Under the pieces are notes generated by a model that worked only from the letters and a program-made list of their open reading frames with translations, had not been told where the DNA came from and did not search any database. A stretch of 64,000 nt of DNA from an uncultured Lachnospiraceae bacterium (GTDB taxonomy: Bacteria > Bacillota > Clostridia > Lachnospirales > Lachnospiraceae). Position 1 is the first letter of the stretch. Each line of letters begins with the position of its first letter. The stretch covers positions 1-64,000 of the forward strand of contig CAJTPM010000020.1 in the NCBI GenBank assembly GCA_910578085.1, written 5' to 3'. Made by a program: the position numbers and the translations under genes. Below, one piece after another: positions 62,022 to 64,000 of this stretch.

Positions 62022-63392
62022 TCATTTTTCTGTCTGCTTTCTTCCATATCCTGTAATCAACGCCACCACTAACATCACCAGCATACAGAGCGAGTAGTAA
62101 TTCACAAAGGGCACAGAAGCCGGTGCCACCGCAAAAGCTTCACCGAACTGTGCAGACTGCTGCGCCGGAATCACACAATGTACCGTCCAGGGCGCCAGAA
62201 AACAGAAGACACAGCCCGTACAGTCCATCAGGTTTGCCCTGCGGTACCTGTTCACCCCCGCTCTCTCCCCGATCTCATTCACCAGATCCCCCAGCGCCAC
62301 GATAGCCACGGAGATCACCCCCGTCACCATGCTGAGAATGCCCACCGACAGGACAATGGCTGTCTCCGTACTGCGCTCCTTTTTTGCAAAACGCTCTAAC
62401 AGATTTCTCACATCCTCAAACAGGCCGCTGCACTCAAGCACCCCCAAAAAAGCGAAGGCCGCCACCAACATGGCCACCGTTCCCGCAGTTCCTGTGATGG
62501 CCTCTATGATCGCTCCCGAAACTGAAAATCCGCCGGGAAAGGAAATCAGTTCATCCATTGTATAGACTCCGCAGAAAAGCCCTGCTGCAACTCCCGCCAG
62601 AATTCCCCAGGACAGAGCGGTGATCAGATGTTTGCGCATCAGGCACAAAGTGATGATCACCAGTGGCACTGATAACATAACCAGGCTGACTGGATCTGCT
62701 GCGCCGATCCCTTCCCCGATTCCGGCACTGCCCTCCGTAGTTTTTGAAAACAGAAGAAACAACAGGAAGGCCCCCGCCGCCGCAGGCAGACTGTAGCGCG
62801 TTCTTGTCTTCACTACCATACCCAGATCCGCGTGCTGCGTTGCCGAGGAAGCGATAGTCGTATCTGAGATCGGCCCCAAATTATCACCAAAGGCTGCTCC
62901 GGACACAATGGCGCCTATCATAAACTCGGGTGCCGCTTTCGCCATCACCCCCACCGGAAACAGAATCGGAATTACCACAAAGTAGGTGCCTACCGAAGTT
63001 CCTGTGGCAAAAGCCAGCAGACAGGTGATAAAGAAAGAAGCCGCCACGAAAAGTTTTCCCGTAAAACCTGCTGCCACTACATATGCCGCAATCGTCTGCA
63101 CCGCCCCACTGGCGGAGATCAGCTTTCCCGAGACGGCCGCCAGGATCACCGCCAGCACGATCACCCCGAACATCGGCTTACTTAATCCATATACCAACGC
63201 TTCCCCATATGCCTTATCATCCTTTACAAAAATAATTCCCGTCACAAGCGCCGCAAAAAATGCCAGCACATAGCCATTCACATTAGACTGGCCAAAAGCC
63301 GCCCAGCCGCACATTACCGCCGCCACGAAAAGCGGCGCAAACTTTCCGGCTTTTCCGAAACGAAATTCTATTTTCTCTGCTTTCTGATTCAT
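62022..63392 (-). CDS. NhaC-family Na+/H+ antiporter-type transporter
   Basis: A 456-residue protein with about 11 membrane helices. It has the NhaC-family signature GAAFGDNLGPISDTTIASSA and the related GTSVGTYFVVIPIL. Family members exchange Na+ for H+ or carry malate/lactate or amino acids; the substrate is not settled by sequence. The ATG at 63392 has GAGGAG 7 bases upstream. An oxidoreductase gene ends 80 bases upstream of it. Confidence 0.88.
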   Translation of the reverse strand: MNQKAEKIEFRFGKAGKFAPLFVAAVMCGWAAFGQSNVNGYVLAFFAALVTGIIFVKDDKAYGEALVYGLSKPMFGVIVLAVILAAVSGKLISASGAVQTIAAYVVAAGFTGKLFVAASFFITCLLAFATGTSVGTYFVVIPILFPVGVMAKAAPEFMIGAIVSGAAFGDNLGPISDTTIASSATQHADLGMVVKTRTRYSLPAAAGAFLLFLLFSKTTEGSAGIGEGIGAADPVSLVMLSVPLVIITLCLMRKHLITALSWGILAGVAAGLFCGVYTMDELISFPGGFSVSGAIIEAITGTAGTVAMLVAAFAFLGVLECSGLFEDVRNLLERFAKKERSTETAIVLSVGILSMVTGVISVAIVALGDLVNEIGERAGVNRYRRANLMDCTGCVFCFLAPWTVHCVIPAQQSAQFGEAFAVAPASVPFVNYYSLCMLVMLVVALITGYGRKQTEK

Positions 63393-63471
63393 CTCTGAAC
63401 TCCTCTGTGTCTTCCGCATATCCCGCAAAACTCTTTCTCACATCATCCTGATCGTGGCAGTTATTTTCTTT

Positions 63472-64000
63472 TCACTCCTGCAATTCGCCGGTAAAGAAAA
63501 TTCCTGCCTCCCTGCGCATTTTCTCCAATATCCCAATGACATCTGTCGTAACTAAAAGATCTCTCCGGAAGGCTTCTCTTTCCCCCTGTAAGAGCAGCCC
63601 TGTCATATTCTGCACCTCATAGGCCCACCTGTCCAAATCATTCTGTATATTGTAAGAGTTCTCCTTGTCCTTTGTGTACAGCTGCACTTCCGTAAGCCCC
63701 TGCGGTCCGCCTTTGATATAAAGATACCCCTTCTCTCCCTGAATCTGGACATGATTATCGCCCCAGGTATCTTTCGCCCCCGCGCATTCACTGACAAAAT
63801 CAGGATACTGCAATATGGCGATCCCTGAAGTATCCACGCCGCTGCCGCAAATATTCGGGTAATATACCGCTCTTTCCGGCTTTCCGAACAACGCCACATT
63901 CAGATATACATTATAGTAATTGATATCCTGCAGACAGCCGCCTGCAAAATCAGGACTGAACACATTGGTGATCTCCCCCGCCAACAGCTGGTCATAGCGG
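63472..64000 (-). CDS. Gfo/Idh/MocA-family oxidoreductase, C-terminal part (cut by window edge)
   Basis: The frame is open to the window end (YDQLLAGEITNVFSPDFAGG begins near 63999), so the N-terminal NAD(P)-binding domain lies outside. What is visible is the C-terminal substrate domain of a Gfo/Idh/MocA dehydrogenase (GGCLQDINYYNVYLNVALFG, GEKGYLYIKGGP). The substrate, often a sugar or inositol, cannot be told. Confidence 0.82.
   Translation of the reverse strand, partial: RYDQLLAGEITNVFSPDFAGGCLQDINYYNVYLNVALFGKPERAVYYPNICGSGVDTSGIAILQYPDFVSECAGAKDTWGDNHVQIQGEKGYLYIKGGPQGLTEVQLYTKDKENSYNIQNDLDRWAYEVQNMTGLLLQGEREAFRRDLLVTTDVIGILEKMRREAGIFFTGELQE

Overview
The window reads as chromosomal DNA of a Gram-positive anaerobic Clostridia, most likely Lachnospiraceae. 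The evidence is a moderately GC-rich genome with AT-rich intergenic stretches, strong AGGAGG-type ribosome sites, sigma-A promoters, a GerMN-domain lipoprotein, ComEA/ComEC, a WalR/OmpR-type two-component system, DUF4358/DUF4179/DUF6773-like families and clostridial MutY cysteine spacing. Most genes lie on the minus strand. No rRNA, tRNA, CRISPR array, prophage or complete insertion sequence was seen.

Layout. 0-11 kb: an RlmD-type rRNA methyltransferase with an AT-rich 100-residue C-terminal add-on and a small companion gene, a small acidic membrane protein, PcrA helicase, an SPFH/zinc-ribbon plus PspA membrane-stress pair, and two tandem leuCD-type isomerase pairs in one operon. 11-18 kb: a polysaccharide O-acetylation group (DHHW protein, MBOAT acyltransferase, DUF4358 lipoprotein, SGNH hydrolase), then metF and a membrane protein with a prion-like Asn/Gln/Tyr repeat domain. 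18-27 kb: a glycosyltransferase, an SfsA-MutY fusion, a 5'-nucleotidase, a DUF1653 protein, an ECF sigma factor with a DUF4179 partner, HolA, and a HicAB toxin-antitoxin pair whose 57-residue toxin is easy to miss. 27-36 kb: ComEC, a GerMN lipoprotein, a sensor kinase and response regulator, a ComEA-like lipoprotein, a YdcZ-type transporter, a NifX-like protein with a metal-binding tail, and a YbaK deacylase. 36-46 kb: an orphan solute-binding protein, arginine genes argD, argB and argC (a GNAT acetyltransferase and a methyltransferase sit where argJ would be expected), and argG on the other strand.

46-56 kb is the most unusual region. A 2440-residue surface protein lies divergently from a LytTR response regulator and a GHKL sensor kinase. 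The kinase gene is broken by a C8 tract; seven Cs would restore one frame. A 59-bp inverted copy of an internal part of the surface-protein gene lies just beyond its 3' end and keeps the reading frame, so inversion could swap the anchored C-terminus for a short unanchored one. Both features suggest a locus able to vary its expression, although an assembly error could also explain the frameshift.

56-64 kb: a HAD phosphatase, a bactofilin paired with a membrane-bound degenerate LytM protein, the vitamin B6 module (MocR/PdxR regulator divergent from pdxS-pdxT), an NhaC-family antiporter, and an oxidoreductase gene cut by the window edge. All names rest on reading motifs and family resemblance; no database search was run.
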